A DNA stretch of 64,000 bases from Hymenobacter ruricola. Lineage in GTDB: Bacteria > Bacteroidota > Bacteroidia > Cytophagales > Hymenobacteraceae. The DNA is taken from assembly GCF_015694525.1 (NCBI RefSeq), contig NZ_JADQDM010000003.1:372001-436000 (forward strand), given 5' to 3'. This document shows, piece after piece, positions 54,474-63,802 of the stretch (positions are counted from its first letter, which is position 1; the number at the start of each line of letters is the position of its first letter). The notes below the pieces were generated by a model that did no database searches, was not told the DNA's origin, and saw only the letters and a list, made by a program, of their open reading frames with translations. Position numbers and translations under genes: made by a program.

Positions 54474-57400
54474 CCCTCCTGGTCGGCCCGGCTCATGATA
54501 GCTTGATTCAGGGCGTATCTCACTTTTGCGGCAAAGGGTGGCAGGTATGTCGATGTATTTTCGAAACTACGCGTTACGTAGCTATCAGCACGTATCTGCT
54601 CGGCGGTTGACAAGGGCTGGCTGTAAATAGCAACCAAACGGGCTAACTCCTGACAAAAGGCACCATTTAGTCGACTCACGTAATTGAGTTCTTCTAATTC
54701 TACTTGAATGCCCTCGAGGTGGGCCTCTTCTACCAGCGCGATTTCACTCAACTTTCCGACAGTAAGAGGTATCGTTGCCCAGATGGCACGATGCAACTCA
54801 CTTGCCGCCGGCACATCGGCTTCAACCTGTTGCAGGGCTTCGAGCATGTAATGCTGAATCATAAAATGCCGGAGCTGCTGCACCTGCTCAAGCAAATCCG
54901 GGTACACCATCACTATTTCGCCAAACCGTTGCGGATACGTCTGGGCGATGACGGGCAGCAAGGCCGCCGCGGCCTCATGCCAGGCTCCAGTACAAACCGG
55001 GCGAAGCGCGACTCCCAGCAAACCAGGAATGACTATTTCCGGTAAGTAAGCTGCCAGGTCGACCAGCGCGGCCCCGGCCTGTTGCCGCCAATTATCGTCT
55101 GGGTGCTGTAAGTGCCACGCCAGCAATTCAACTGCTTGCGCGTCTGCGCTAGCAGTAACGGGTTCTTCGAGGAGAAAATCGTACTTGTGCAGAGCCTGTG
55201 GGGCCGGCTGGGTGAGATAGCGGAAATGCTCCTTTACTAGGCCGGCCAGTGCCTCCTGTTCTGCTGCGGTCACTTTCTTAGCAGTCCACTCAATGAGTTG
55301 ATCGGCTACTTCCCACTCGGTGCTGCCTGCGATGGGTTGCCGAAGCTCTTGTACCAGGGTAGCTGCTGTGTCGGAATAGGCCACTAATTGGTGCATGACC
55401 TGCCCGAGAAGCAGGCTGAACCGCTCGGCCATCCAGATGGTCCCTCCCTGCGTCTGCCAGACCCCGGTTGCGTAAGTGCCCAAGAGACTTGCTGCCCGAC
55501 GCTCGTTCCCCATTTCGGCTTCATTAGCGGCTTTCTGCAGCACCTCCTCATGGGGAATATCGGAGCCCGAACGCACAGCGGCATTAGCCAGCTGCGGCTG
55601 TATCCGGTTCAGCAATTCTGGTTGGTCACTCAACAAAGGTTGTAGAAGCGCGTGTGCTTCAGCCGTAAGCGCCTTGCCAAATTGAGATACATAATCCCGG
55701 AGTTCGTCCTGCTTAATCTGCCGGGTAATGTTGCTATGCCAAGCAGGAAGGAGTAGGGGGATACTGGCGGGCTGCTCTTTAACTAGCCGGTTGAAGGTGT
55801 GGCCCAGCAGCGCACCGTAGTCATAAGCATTACGCTCGATGTCTTGGTTGCGGCTAAACACTTGCCCAGCTATCCAACTCAGGCGCGGGTCCAGCAGGGG
55901 GCTGGCCAGTATTTCTACTAAGGCGGCCGGCTCCGACAGCCCACGAGCTCCTGATGCATAACCATCTCCCGGTCTTATCTGGTCCAGTGGCAGGGCGTTG
56001 GCATTGGCAAGCACTACCTCCGATGTGGGAACTGTTTCGAACTGGTAATAGTGGATAGCTAGGTCGATTCGGTTTGCTTGTACCAGCGAGCCCACCAGCG
56101 CTGCCTTTTCACTGCGCACATACCGCTGAAACGTCATTTCAGCCGATGCCAAGTCAATCATCGCGGCCAACTCCGGTATATGGGCTGTGCCTGCTGGTAG
56201 GTGGCGCACCACGGTGTTGGCCAGCGCGAACTGAGCTTCCTTGTACCAGGAAGGGCCCATGGAAGTGGCCAGCATCTCGCAGTAAATGGCCTGGCTACGC
56301 TCTTCGTTGTGGTTGGTGGCATAAGCCGCCATCAACCGTAGCAGTGCTCCAGTACGCTCCCAGCGGTTTTGCACACCGGCCAGTACGTGGGTGCGCAGGC
56401 ATTCTAGCACTCGAAACGTAGGCATGCGCAAGGATTCGTAGCGGCGCCAAGCGTGGGCTATTTTGAAGCCGGCTTCCCGGAATCCTTCCGAATACAGTCC
56501 CAATTGCTCCGACGTCCGCTGCTGCAGGGTAACCACCCAAGCATCTATTTCAGCAGGAAAGAAATCCGCATAGATGATGGCTAATGTCTCCCAAGCAAAT
56601 GGCCACACTGCCTCGGGCAGGGCATAGCTACGCTGCCATTGGCTGCGCATTAGCAAGGTAAAGCGTAAGGACTTGTCCAGGCTACGCAGGCGGGGCAATA
56701 GCATGGAATACTCGGCAGCTCGGTTGTCGGTCCGCAAGCGCAGCAACTGGCCATGGAAGTAGCCCAGGTATGCTAATACAGAATCCAGGTACACGTTCCA
56801 CTCGCTGGTCCAGGGAGATTGAATGACAGGGTATGCCTCATCAATGGGACCAACGTATCCCTGACACCGGCTCCGCAACAGCGAAACCTGAACATAATCA
56901 GGTTCCACATCAACTCTGTTCTTTGCGCGCAAGGACGTCGCGGGAAGCTGGATGACGCATTTGTTGGCCAGTGGCTCCACGAGAGTCGAGTCAGGAGAAT
57001 ACAGAAGCAATAGAGACGTTAGTAGAACTAGGTCTTCATCCAGATAGCCATACTTTTCTACCAGCACCAGTATTTCCTGGACTAAACCGATAAAAGCAGG
57101 TGGGACGGGCCCCGTTGGTTTTACTTCCCGGAATTGCAGCGCTGTGCGCGCCAGAGCAGCCCAGTTGCCTGCAGCAGTGGGCGACAGTCGACCAGCCTCC
57201 GATTGGTTTTCCATTTCTTGCACCCGTGGCATGGGCTTGTCGAGATGCCAGAGGCGGAAAGCAAGCTGATACCTACTTATTTCTTGCTGCAGGAACTGGG
57301 CGACCTCTTTTTCTGGGTCGTCGTCCTCCCGCTGTTGTTGCAACTTGGCAAGAAAGCTTGTGCATTGACGAATTACGCGGTGGGCAGCGTCTGCATCCTC

Positions 57401-59605
57401 GTACCCAGAAAGGGTGTTGCTGTGCCCTATAAGCGGAAAGCCCTGCTCCACGTCCCCTTCTCTTACAAGGCGGTTACCCAGGCGCTCCAGATAATCCCGC
57501 AGTTGCCGGCCTTCCTCTACTGCTCCGCGTTCGTAGAATTGCTGGACAAAGAACAACGCTTCTTCCACGTCCACCTGTAGAATGTCACCGCGTAGGATGT
57601 AGCGCAAGGCGGCCTCGAACTGTCCGAGGGCCAAGACAGCAGTCGCTAGCGCAGCTGCGTGTGAGCCTATTAATTCGTTGTAACGATACGCAATGCGCAT
57701 GTGCAACAGATGCAGCCGAACGACTTCTCCAATTCCGCCGGTGTCGACGGCTAATTTCTTAGCCAACTCAATGTCTCCTAGTACGGTATCTGCTGCGGCA
57801 TGCAACTGGGCACACGCGTCGGCCCAGTGCTGGGTACAGGCATGAACGGCGCGCTCGGGCGTGGAAGACGCTGCCCAGTGGTAAACCCGGTGCACAATGG
57901 AAAACGGCTGAGTGAGCTGTTGTGGTAACGACAAGCGAGCACTGATAAGGTCTTGTACACTACATAGCTGCTCAGCCGCGCGCTCCCGCAGGAACTGCCC
58001 GAAGGAGGCATGGTACAGTTCTACCCGTATGGGACTCTTGAACAGATGGGCTACCCGGGGAAAAGCCGAAGCAAACTCCACTTGTGCCTGAGTGGATACC
58101 AGTTCGTAAAATTCGCCCCGTGGGATAGCTGCGCGCAGGGCCGCAGCCGTCAATACTAAATGCAGCCGTGCTGGGTGCGCGGCCAGTTCAGGCCACAGCC
58201 GTTCATAATAACGCTGAATTTTGCCGCCGATACGGGGAATGGCTGACAACCATTCGGTTGTTTCCTCTGTCGGTGTTCCTTGTGTTTCAACTTCCCCGAT
58301 AAGGTACTGTAGGTACAGCGGGTGGCCTTCGGAACGGTCCGCCAGCAGGTGCAGTTGCGCAGCAGACAAGGCGGGCAGTCGGCGTTGCAGGTAGGCCTCG
58401 CACTGCCCCAGGTCCAACGGAGGAACGTTGATTGTCCGGGCTTGGTCAATCTGCTCCCGAATGGTTGCTGGCAGTACTTCTAGGCTGGTGGCCGCTAGCA
58501 GAAATGCCAGACCGGGCATTGGCTCGGTGGGCAGCACCGCCAGGAATTCTTGCCTGAGTGGTTCTGGTATGGTTTCGTCCAAACCGTCCAGCACCAACAC
58601 CCCAGTTTGGCGCAGCTGCTGAAAGTGCCCGGCTAATGCCTGCAGGCGCGCCCAACATTGCTGGAGCCGAACCTCGAATGATACCGTTGCGTCGGGAGCA
58701 GGGGCTGGCTCGCCTTGTAAACGGATACTGGCTTGGTCGTTCAGCCATGCCAGCAGCGGTTCCCGCGAAGCAGCCATGCCCTGCACACCTGCCCCCGTGG
58801 ACCTGCTTAGGTAGTAGCGGCCACACACGTCGAATGATTCTCCCTGGGCCGGCTTCAGGGCCGCTACCAGCGTGGATTTGCCCGAGCCGGGGGAGCCCAC
58901 CAGTGCATACCACCCCGCCCCGCCAGCTTCAAATGTTTCAGCCAGGGCCTGTAAAGCCATCTCGTTGGGCACGACTTCTACGGTTGCGACTTCGGACTGT
59001 TCAGCTACTGCGGGTTGCAGTATTAGTCCAAGACCGGTTAAATCGCCGACCAGCGAAGCCAAGAGCATGGCCCCCACATCTTCCCCTTGCTGAAGCCGCA
59101 GAATACCGCAAACTTGCCCCTCTACTACTAAAGGGCTGCCCGAAAGGCCCATCAGGGCGTCTTGGGGAGTCGCCCCATCAACCTTCAATGTCAGTGGCCA
59201 CGCTATTATATCGTTTCGCTGCAACACGATTCCCTGGTAGGGACGGCCAGTGAGGACATGGGTCTGGGGAAAGCCTTGGGTTTCCCACTGGGCCCGGATT
59301 CGAGGCACCGCTGTGCTCAGCGGGAGGGGTTCTAAGCCCGTGGGTGGGTCCAGCAGGTGTAATACTGCAATGTCGTCGGTGGGGCTTCCCAGCTTTTGCA
59401 CGGTGGCCCGAGTTTCGTGGGGGCCCGATGGTCGCAAAAAAGTAACGAGTACCTCTGCAGCATTCTGCACGACGTGCTGGGCCGTCAGCAGTAGGGTAGG
59501 AGCAACCAAAAAGCCTGTACCCTGCTCCATGCTGCCGTCATCGGTGGTAGCCACGACTTGTGCAATGGCTTGTTGCAATTGGCCGGGAAAGAGAATAGCG
59601 TTCAT
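54434..59605 (-). CDS. Trypsin-like protease fused to STAND NTPase
   Basis: 1723 residues. The N-terminal domain is a chymotrypsin-fold protease with a complete triad: His44 in LLLTAQHVV, Asp78 in DDIAVLHLL, Ser155 in GLSGSPLV. The STAND NTPase has Walker A GSPGSGKST near residue 240 and Walker B VLVLDGLDE near 335, followed by the winged-helix region (LADRSEGHPLYLQYLIG). The remaining 1100 residues are alpha-helical repeats that would act as sensor. Its ATG directly follows the stop of the MBL-fold gene. This architecture resembles the protease-STAND component of AVAST type 1 anti-phage systems. Confidence 0.85.
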   Translation of the reverse strand: MNAILFPGQLQQAIAQVVATTDDGSMEQGTGFLVAPTLLLTAQHVVQNAAEVLVTFLRPSGPHETRATVQKLGSPTDDIAVLHLLDPPTGLEPLPLSTAVPRIRAQWETQGFPQTHVLTGRPYQGIVLQRNDIIAWPLTLKVDGATPQDALMGLSGSPLVVEGQVCGILRLQQGEDVGAMLLASLVGDLTGLGLILQPAVAEQSEVATVEVVPNEMALQALAETFEAGGAGWYALVGSPGSGKSTLVAALKPAQGESFDVCGRYYLSRSTGAGVQGMAASREPLLAWLNDQASIRLQGEPAPAPDATVSFEVRLQQCWARLQALAGHFQQLRQTGVLVLDGLDETIPEPLRQEFLAVLPTEPMPGLAFLLAATSLEVLPATIREQIDQARTINVPPLDLGQCEAYLQRRLPALSAAQLHLLADRSEGHPLYLQYLIGEVETQGTPTEETTEWLSAIPRIGGKIQRYYERLWPELAAHPARLHLVLTAAALRAAIPRGEFYELVSTQAQVEFASAFPRVAHLFKSPIRVELYHASFGQFLRERAAEQLCSVQDLISARLSLPQQLTQPFSIVHRVYHWAASSTPERAVHACTQHWADACAQLHAAADTVLGDIELAKKLAVDTGGIGEVVRLHLLHMRIAYRYNELIGSHAAALATAVLALGQFEAALRYILRGDILQVDVEEALFFVQQFYERGAVEEGRQLRDYLERLGNRLVREGDVEQGFPLIGHSNTLSGYEDADAAHRVIRQCTSFLAKLQQQREDDDPEKEVAQFLQQEISRYQLAFRLWHLDKPMPRVQEMENQSEAGRLSPTAAGNWAALARTALQFREVKPTGPVPPAFIGLVQEILVLVEKYGYLDEDLVLLTSLLLLYSPDSTLVEPLANKCVIQLPATSLRAKNRVDVEPDYVQVSLLRSRCQGYVGPIDEAYPVIQSPWTSEWNVYLDSVLAYLGYFHGQLLRLRTDNRAAEYSMLLPRLRSLDKSLRFTLLMRSQWQRSYALPEAVWPFAWETLAIIYADFFPAEIDAWVVTLQQRTSEQLGLYSEGFREAGFKIAHAWRRYESLRMPTFRVLECLRTHVLAGVQNRWERTGALLRLMAAYATNHNEERSQAIYCEMLATSMGPSWYKEAQFALANTVVRHLPAGTAHIPELAAMIDLASAEMTFQRYVRSEKAALVGSLVQANRIDLAIHYYQFETVPTSEVVLANANALPLDQIRPGDGYASGARGLSEPAALVEILASPLLDPRLSWIAGQVFSRNQDIERNAYDYGALLGHTFNRLVKEQPASIPLLLPAWHSNITRQIKQDELRDYVSQFGKALTAEAHALLQPLLSDQPELLNRIQPQLANAAVRSGSDIPHEEVLQKAANEAEMGNERRAASLLGTYATGVWQTQGGTIWMAERFSLLLGQVMHQLVAYSDTAATLVQELRQPIAGSTEWEVADQLIEWTAKKVTAAEQEALAGLVKEHFRYLTQPAPQALHKYDFLLEEPVTASADAQAVELLAWHLQHPDDNWRQQAGAALVDLAAYLPEIVIPGLLGVALRPVCTGAWHEAAAALLPVIAQTYPQRFGEIVMVYPDLLEQVQQLRHFMIQHYMLEALQQVEADVPAASELHRAIWATIPLTVGKLSEIALVEEAHLEGIQVELEELNYVSRLNGAFCQELARLVAIYSQPLSTAEQIRADSYVTRSFENTSTYLPPFAAKVRYALNQAIMSRADQEGWSELQEIIAYHF

Positions 59606-60835
59606 TTATAGGGAAACTACTAGCGGCTGCCCATCAGGAGCAATCGATAAGGTGTAATGATAGTGCGTCTGCCAGTCGACACGGTCAAACAGTTGAACGG
59701 TGGGCGTTGGATAGTTGCAGCAAATTTTCCGCAGCTGACCAGGCCGGGTCAAGGGCCGGGTCACTATCCAGGCGAGGGTGGCGGGGTTAGGGTGATGGTG
59801 CTTCCCGCCGTTGGTAGAAAACAAGTAACAGTCGGAGTCAGTAGCTTGCAGTAGCTCCGGGCTGTTATTGGCAAAGCTGCCGTGGTGGGACAGCTTGATA
59901 CAATCAAACCACCAAGGAGAAGCTTCAGCAGCTAACAGGCGCCGAAGCTCCTGCAGGATGACGGAGGGGTGCGCATCCCCAAGCAGGAGTATTCGCCGGC
60001 CGTCCGCTTCCAGCAGCATAGCAATGGAGCTGCCGTTCGTTGGCGAGGTGTCCTCTTTGAAAGGCGTTTGCCGATATAGAATCGGCGAGGCATGAGTAGA
60101 AGCGGCAATGGGCTGAGTTATGGTAGCTGAATTGGTTTTCTCAGCAAGCTGCCAAAATTCATAGGCATCATCAAATAGCGACCCACTGCGGAGCTGGCTG
60201 GTAAATCCCAGTTTAGTGAGCTCCCTTTCCCAACTGCCGGCTAGGCGGCGCAGGCCAGCCGCCACCGGCGATAATACCTGACACCGCACCTCGGGGGCTA
60301 ATTGGACCGTCAACGGAGCCACAATAGCCCCCCGGTCTGCGTCCGTGTTCCAAGCGTAGTGGTACTTTAGCAATAGCCCTCCCAGCACCGACCCCTGGCT
60401 ACCACTGATGGGTCTAAGGGACCGTGGTTGCCCGCTAGCCAGAACCGCAGCTCCCCGACTTACCAAGCTTCGCAGGATGGCCCGGTCCGCAGGCGGCAGA
60501 TTTTCCGCCACCGGCCCGGTTTGCAATGCCAGATGCCGGTAGCTGTTGTGCCAAACCTGGTTGATGGGAATGACTTGGGGCTGGTCTGCATCTTGATTGT
60601 CCGGGAACAGGCCTTCCACGGCACCGGCAATGTGGTCCTCGTCAATATGCGTGATGATACAGTGACTCAATTGCTGGCCGTCCGCCGCCAAGGACTGCAG
60701 TAGTGGTTTCAGGAATTCTGTATAAGTGGATTTGAAACCGGTATCCAAGAGGAGGTGTAGGGCCGGCCCAGCGCTTATTAGCAAGCAGTCGCCATTTCGC
60801 GCGGGTAGCAAATGCACTTGAATAGGTAGAGCCAT
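59606..60835 (-). CDS. Metallo-beta-lactamase-fold protein of the AVAST-like operon
   Basis: 409 residues. The N-terminal QVHLLPARNGDCLLI and the motif THIDEDHIAG (H-x-D-x-D-H, with Asp in place of the second His of the usual HxHxDH) show an MBL fold of the ComEC-like or defence type. LLLGDAHPSV and the KLSHHGSFANNS strand near the end give further metal-binding residues. It is the first gene of the minus-strand operon: MBL, trypsin-STAND, two small proteins. The stop TAA and the next ATG abut. In AVAST type 1 this component is probably the effector. Confidence 0.85.
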   Translation of the reverse strand: MALPIQVHLLPARNGDCLLISAGPALHLLLDTGFKSTYTEFLKPLLQSLAADGQQLSHCIITHIDEDHIAGAVEGLFPDNQDADQPQVIPINQVWHNSYRHLALQTGPVAENLPPADRAILRSLVSRGAAVLASGQPRSLRPISGSQGSVLGGLLLKYHYAWNTDADRGAIVAPLTVQLAPEVRCQVLSPVAAGLRRLAGSWERELTKLGFTSQLRSGSLFDDAYEFWQLAEKTNSATITQPIAASTHASPILYRQTPFKEDTSPTNGSSIAMLLEADGRRILLLGDAHPSVILQELRRLLAAEASPWWFDCIKLSHHGSFANNSPELLQATDSDCYLFSTNGGKHHHPNPATLAWIVTRPLTRPGQLRKICCNYPTPTVQLFDRVDWQTHYHYTLSIAPDGQPLVVSL

Positions 60836-61200
60836 AGCCTAAAAGTAGAATGGTTAGTTTGAGCAGCACCATCTTCCGCTCATTTCCCTCATTGTGGCTA
60901 CAGCCGTTATGCGCATAAACCAGCAGGTCTGCTTGCCGAGCCCAGTGCTGTTCGACGAAGCACCGACCCTGTTCACTCCCAAGTTCGCCCAGTTGCCAGC
61001 CACGCTCATAGAATCCTTGTCACTGACAAAATCTACCGACCGGAAAATAGATAGGGATAAACTTTCCTCCCGTCCTTAAGAGCTAAGCTCGTAACTAGCA
61101 CCAAAAAGTCAACTTATTCTACAACTGTTTTTAGTTGTAGAATAAGTTGACTTTTTGGTGCTAGTTACGAGGCGTAAATCACCCCCAACTAGCTGTTCAA
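60836..61200. other. Gap upstream of the AVAST-like operon
   Basis: 365 bases, with the promoter of the MBL gene on one side and the end of the DUF4365 gene on the other. It contains the long palindrome at 61088-61171. No gene. Confidence 0.5.
61088..61171. repeat. Perfect 39-bp inverted repeat
   Basis: Left arm 61088-61126 and right arm 61133-61171 are exact reverse complements, with loop GTTTTT. The arms begin CTCGTAACTAGCACC. The stem lies 29 bases after the stop of the DUF4365 gene and 250 bases upstream of the MBL gene. There is no T-run after it, so it is not a normal terminator. It could be a MITE-like element, a processing hairpin, or a strong bidirectional barrier. Confidence 0.85.
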
Positions 61201-63153
61201 CTACAGAATATCAGGTATTGAGTCCTTAGATAACCAAAAGCCGCCATTTTCCTCTGGCTGTTGCAAATCAGGAATGCGGAAGAAGGTTGCACTAGGCTCG
61301 GGATAAAGTGCCTCACACTTACGGGCCAATTCCACCAATGCTTTAGCACCTTCCTTGGCTTTAGAAGAAGATATACCGGAGTTGGTAGCGGACTTCATGA
61401 GTTCCGTTCCTAGAGCTGGCCCGTGCACAACATAGGCTCGCGCAAAAACGGCTGTCTCCAAACTTAACACACTTTCCTCTTCATCTTGACCAATAAAAAG
61501 CGTACAGGAGTTGAGCCACGCTGCAATGTCGTTCGGGTTTAGAAAAGCGGCGAGCAGGAAGTGCCACGCCGCCTCTCGCTTCTCACCACGTTGCGCCGCC
61601 TGCACGCCGAGGGTGAAATAAGCGGGTTCAAAAAGAGGGTCGAGTTGTAACGCTTGCTCGGCCCGCTCCGGTGGCAAATCAGCGACGGAGGTGGCTGGTC
61701 CCCACGGAGCAAAATAGAGCTGTCTAGCTCCATTGGCGTCGCGCGGTTGCTCGCCAAACCGGGCAGCTAAGGCGGTACTGACGTGATAAAGGATAACCGC
61801 AAAAGCCGTAGGAGGGTGCTGGTTCATATAATCCTCCAGTTGCTGAGCAGCTTGTCGGAAGCACCCTTGGTGGAAGAGCGTATCAGCTAGCAGTACCTGG
61901 TTGAAGACGTTCTCTTGCCCGGGAAGCGTGAGCGCTTTTCGATAAAAACGTTCAGCAAGCCGGTATTTCCCTAACTTAAACAGGCAGCCAGCCCCCTCGG
62001 CCCACCAATAGTTTTTGCTGTGGTACCCTTCAGACGCCCGCCCCGCTTGAAAATAGTAGCTGAGCGCTTCCCGAAACTCACCCCGGCTACGGCAGTTGTT
62101 AGCCAGCGAGTATAGCATTGTCGCGCGTTGGCTGTCTTCAGGAGTTAAGGCAAGCGCATGTTTTAGGAGCCGGCTAGCTTTAAGCACGTGCTGAGGAGTG
62201 TGCCGGTCATCGAATACGTAGGACGAACCAAGTATGAGGCCGAAGTCTATGTTACCCATTTCCAGGAGCGTTTCGGCCAGCAGCTGGGCCTCGCTGGTAC
62301 GATGGCCACTGCCGTAAGCAATCGACAGCAAGGGAGTGCTACTCAAAACATACTCAATTGATTCGGGCAAGGTCGCGTGGGTAGCAACCAGTTGTTGTAA
62401 ACAGTCAAGACTCAGCCGTGCCCGACTCACCCAAGCTAATCCTATCGCTAGTAGGGCCAAAGCCGCCGATGTCCATTCGTTTTCCTCTGGTGATGGAAAC
62501 TCAATTTTAGAGTCTTCATGTAACAGGGCCAGGCCTGCTTTAGAAAAAATTAGGGTTAGGTTTGCTTGCGAGCGGGTAACGCTACGCAGGGAATAGCCTA
62601 TTGCTCCCAAACTGGCTATGAATTGCTGGTAAGCGGCTTCACTATCCGTATCGTACTCAAAAGCAATTGGAACCGGAAGGGCTTGCCCGTCGCTGCGTAA
62701 CTGAGCGTAAAAACTGCTTACTTCCGCCACGACAGCAGGAATGGCTTGGACGTCGAGCGGAGCATCTAATGGAATCGCAATGCTGTCTTGAACAAGCCAG
62801 GCTGCGGCCGTGCGACGATTGAGGCGTTGTCGCAGATGATGTGCCCAGGTATAGTAAAAGCAGTCCTTCGCCGCGTCGTATACCGCAATCATCACGGGGA
62901 AGCTCAGCGCAGCGTAGTCACGTAGACGCTCCGTAGAAAACTTAAACGTCTTTTTCTTAATCGTTTTCTCGGTGGCCTTCAGTTGAACGGCAAACAGCAG
63001 TGGGGTGACCAGCTCGTCCTCCACAATCTGCACTTGCTCATCCAAACCATAGTCAGGCGTTTGAGTACGCAGTATCCATGCGTCGGGCAGGATGTCTTTA
63101 AATCTTCCTCTCGACTTGTCCTCCAATTGATGAGAAATGGGCCGCTTCGCCAT
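61201..63153 (-). CDS. DUF4365 domain protein with TPR-like repeats
   Basis: 650 residues from the ATG at 63153. The N-terminal domain shows DUF4365 features: LEDKSRGRFKDILPDAWILRTQTPDYGLDEQVQIVE, LFAVQLKATEKTI with the acidic-Q-K arrangement of a PD-(D/E)xK-like nuclease, and STERLRDYAALSFPVMIAVYDAAKDCFYYTWAHHL. From about residue 330 there are TPR-like repeats (LLKHALALTPEDSQRATMLYSL, YYFQAGRASEGY, FYRKALTLPGQENV). DUF4365 proteins are common in defence islands. It lies 141 bases downstream of the HEPN-type gene on the same strand. Confidence 0.8.
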   Translation of the reverse strand: MAKRPISHQLEDKSRGRFKDILPDAWILRTQTPDYGLDEQVQIVEDELVTPLLFAVQLKATEKTIKKKTFKFSTERLRDYAALSFPVMIAVYDAAKDCFYYTWAHHLRQRLNRRTAAAWLVQDSIAIPLDAPLDVQAIPAVVAEVSSFYAQLRSDGQALPVPIAFEYDTDSEAAYQQFIASLGAIGYSLRSVTRSQANLTLIFSKAGLALLHEDSKIEFPSPEENEWTSAALALLAIGLAWVSRARLSLDCLQQLVATHATLPESIEYVLSSTPLLSIAYGSGHRTSEAQLLAETLLEMGNIDFGLILGSSYVFDDRHTPQHVLKASRLLKHALALTPEDSQRATMLYSLANNCRSRGEFREALSYYFQAGRASEGYHSKNYWWAEGAGCLFKLGKYRLAERFYRKALTLPGQENVFNQVLLADTLFHQGCFRQAAQQLEDYMNQHPPTAFAVILYHVSTALAARFGEQPRDANGARQLYFAPWGPATSVADLPPERAEQALQLDPLFEPAYFTLGVQAAQRGEKREAAWHFLLAAFLNPNDIAAWLNSCTLFIGQDEEESVLSLETAVFARAYVVHGPALGTELMKSATNSGISSSKAKEGAKALVELARKCEALYPEPSATFFRIPDLQQPEENGGFWLSKDSIPDIL

Positions 63154-63294
63154 GGCACTGGTTGTATAGGTGGGGCCAGAAAGGTACACCATCCCGTCCG
63201 TGGAGCGACCGTCGGGGCGTTCATTTCCAGACCCTAAACCTGGGCATCAATTCGCGTGCGTCGGCGGCCGACGTGGCACTTTTGCGGAAAGATG

Positions 63295-63802
63295 TTAGCC
63301 TCGGGGTTGGAGCACGTCTTCCAAGACCAGATTGGCCCTGCTCAGAACCTCGCGCTCCTCGTTGAGTGAGCCGACGCGCTTGATGCCGTGGAAGAGATTA
63401 TTGCGTAACCGGAATACAATAAGCAACACGGCAATCGTGCGGTACGGCAATCGTGCGGTCTGCGTCCGTGGGTGTGGGCTCGGTTAGCAGTTGCTCCAAG
63501 CGAGCCCTGTCCTTGGCGCTCTGCTGGGAAATAGTGAGCTGGTCGAACTGGGCACTGAATATGCGCGGGCTGCTCAGGTACCGCTGCTGGAAATAGTCCC
63601 AGTGAGAGTTCAGGTCATGCAGGCTCAATTCTCCTCGCTCCACCAGTTCCTTCATCTTCTCACTCTCATAGTGAGTTCCGAATACACTCCCCTCGTAGAA
63701 CATCCAGAGCAGCGTAAAGTCGCGGACTACCTGAAGTGACTCGGTACTTAGAGAGTCCCCCGTCCGCTGGCTGATTAAGCTTATGATGCTTGTTGATTCC
63801 AT
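63295..63802 (-). pseudogene. HEPN-type gene, catalytic motif out of frame (16-bp duplication)
   Basis: The intact-looking reading frame 63398-63802 encodes 134 residues (MESTSIISLISQRTGDS ... EPTPTDADRTIAV) and then a nonsense tail. Removing one copy of the tandem 16-mer at 63428-63459 restores a 163-residue protein whose C-terminus reads FRLRNNLFHGIKRVGSLNEEREVLSRANLVLEDVL. RNNLFH is the Rx4-6H motif of HEPN ribonucleases/toxins. The helical N-terminal part (LQVVRDFTLLWMFYEGSVF) fits this fold. As it stands the motif is not translated in frame. It precedes the DUF4365 gene in the same direction. Confidence 0.75.
63428..63459. repeat. Perfect 16-bp tandem duplication inside the HEPN gene
   Basis: ACGGCAATCGTGCGGT occurs at 63428-63443 and again at 63444-63459. 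Sixteen is not a multiple of three, so it shifts the frame of the gene just before the HEPN motif. Deletion of one unit by slippage would restore it. Confidence 0.95.
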
